A stretch of DNA of 64,000 nucleotides, taken from positions 159,905 to 223,904 of the forward strand of contig NZ_JAFIBY010000009.1 in NCBI RefSeq assembly GCF_017832355.1, written 5' to 3'. The position numbers and the translations under genes are program-made. The notes under the pieces were generated by a model. The model was given only the letters and a program-made list of their open reading frames with translations. It searched no databases and was not told where the DNA came from. This stretch comes from Serratia sp. PL17 (lineage in GTDB: Bacteria; Pseudomonadota; Gammaproteobacteria; Enterobacterales; Enterobacteriaceae). Every line of letters begins with the position of its first letter. Position 1 is the first letter of the stretch. Below, piece by piece: positions 63,908-64,000 of this stretch.

Positions 63908-63984
63908 TGGCGGAACGGACGGGGCTCGAACCCGCGACCCCCTGCGTGACAGGCAGGTATTCTAACCAACTGAACTACCGCTCC
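63908..63984 (-). tRNA. aspT: tRNA-Asp (anticodon GTC)
   Basis: 77 bases with encoded CCA. Acceptor GGAGCGG/CCGTTCC, anticodon GTC (63948-63950) in CTGTCAC, T arm GGTTCGAGCCCC. It is upstream of tRNA-Trp on the same strand; an rRNA operon is expected to the right, beyond the window. Confidence 0.97.
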
Positions 63985-64000
63985 ACCGGTTCTTTCACGT

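Overview
The window is a chromosomal segment of a Gram-negative enterobacterium, most likely Serratia. The gene order gor-rlmJ-prlC-rsmJ, yhjD-yhjE-cdh-yhjG-pdeH-kdgK, and ilvC/ilvY ... ilvGMEDA-comM-maoP-hdfR-trpT-aspT follows the Escherichia coli backbone, interspersed with genes typical of Serratia, notably two tandem subtilisin-type autotransporter proteases. Nothing in it looks like a prophage, insertion sequence or CRISPR array. The species call is inference from gene content and synteny.

Layout. 1-7965: the 3' end of gdhA, then a sugar-uptake locus (binding protein, double ATPase, two permeases, FGGY kinase, SIS isomerase). 8029-17832: a periplasmic nucleotidase-type phosphatase, rsmJ and prlC, a lineage-specific block (TonB-like protein, HIT protein, amidase, LysR regulator, ASCH protein), then rlmJ. 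17962-22587: gor, followed by a compact signalling module made of a periplasmic oxidoreductase-fold protein, a membrane hybrid histidine kinase and a BetR-type HTH/receiver regulator. 23058-29329: the two autotransporter proteases. 29737-32464: a TetR regulator with a clear operator, a Tm-1-like (UPF0261) protein and a Spy-type chaperone. 33029-35906: convergent rpfR and rpfF, a diffusible-signal-factor synthase and its PAS-GGDEF-EAL receptor. 36371-44314: yhjD, yhjE, cdh, yhjG, pdeH (with an exact flagellar sigma-28 promoter), a tautomerase and kdgK (with a KdgR-like operator). 44512-54413: the isoleucine/valine biosynthesis genes, with the attenuator leader ilvL and an intact ilvG. 54547-58956: an MFS transporter, comM, maoP and hdfR. 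58961-63463: a galactofuranose-type ABC transporter operon (ytfQRT-yjfF) between hdfR and the tRNA genes. 63779-63984: tRNA-Trp and tRNA-Asp, probably the distal end of an rRNA operon lying beyond the window.

Themes. Two loci act on cyclic di-GMP (rpfR and pdeH), one tied to a fatty-acid quorum signal and one to the flagellar regulon. Two separate RbsA-type sugar ABC systems are present; one has lost the catalytic glutamate of its second ATPase site. Small dispersed repeats decorate the intergenic spaces: two 123-bp ERIC elements, shortened ERIC derivatives, and a family of short palindromes built on a CAGCATGCTG-like core. The least-described system is the three-gene signalling module at 19474-22587; an orphan plus-strand terminator downstream of it hints at a small RNA.
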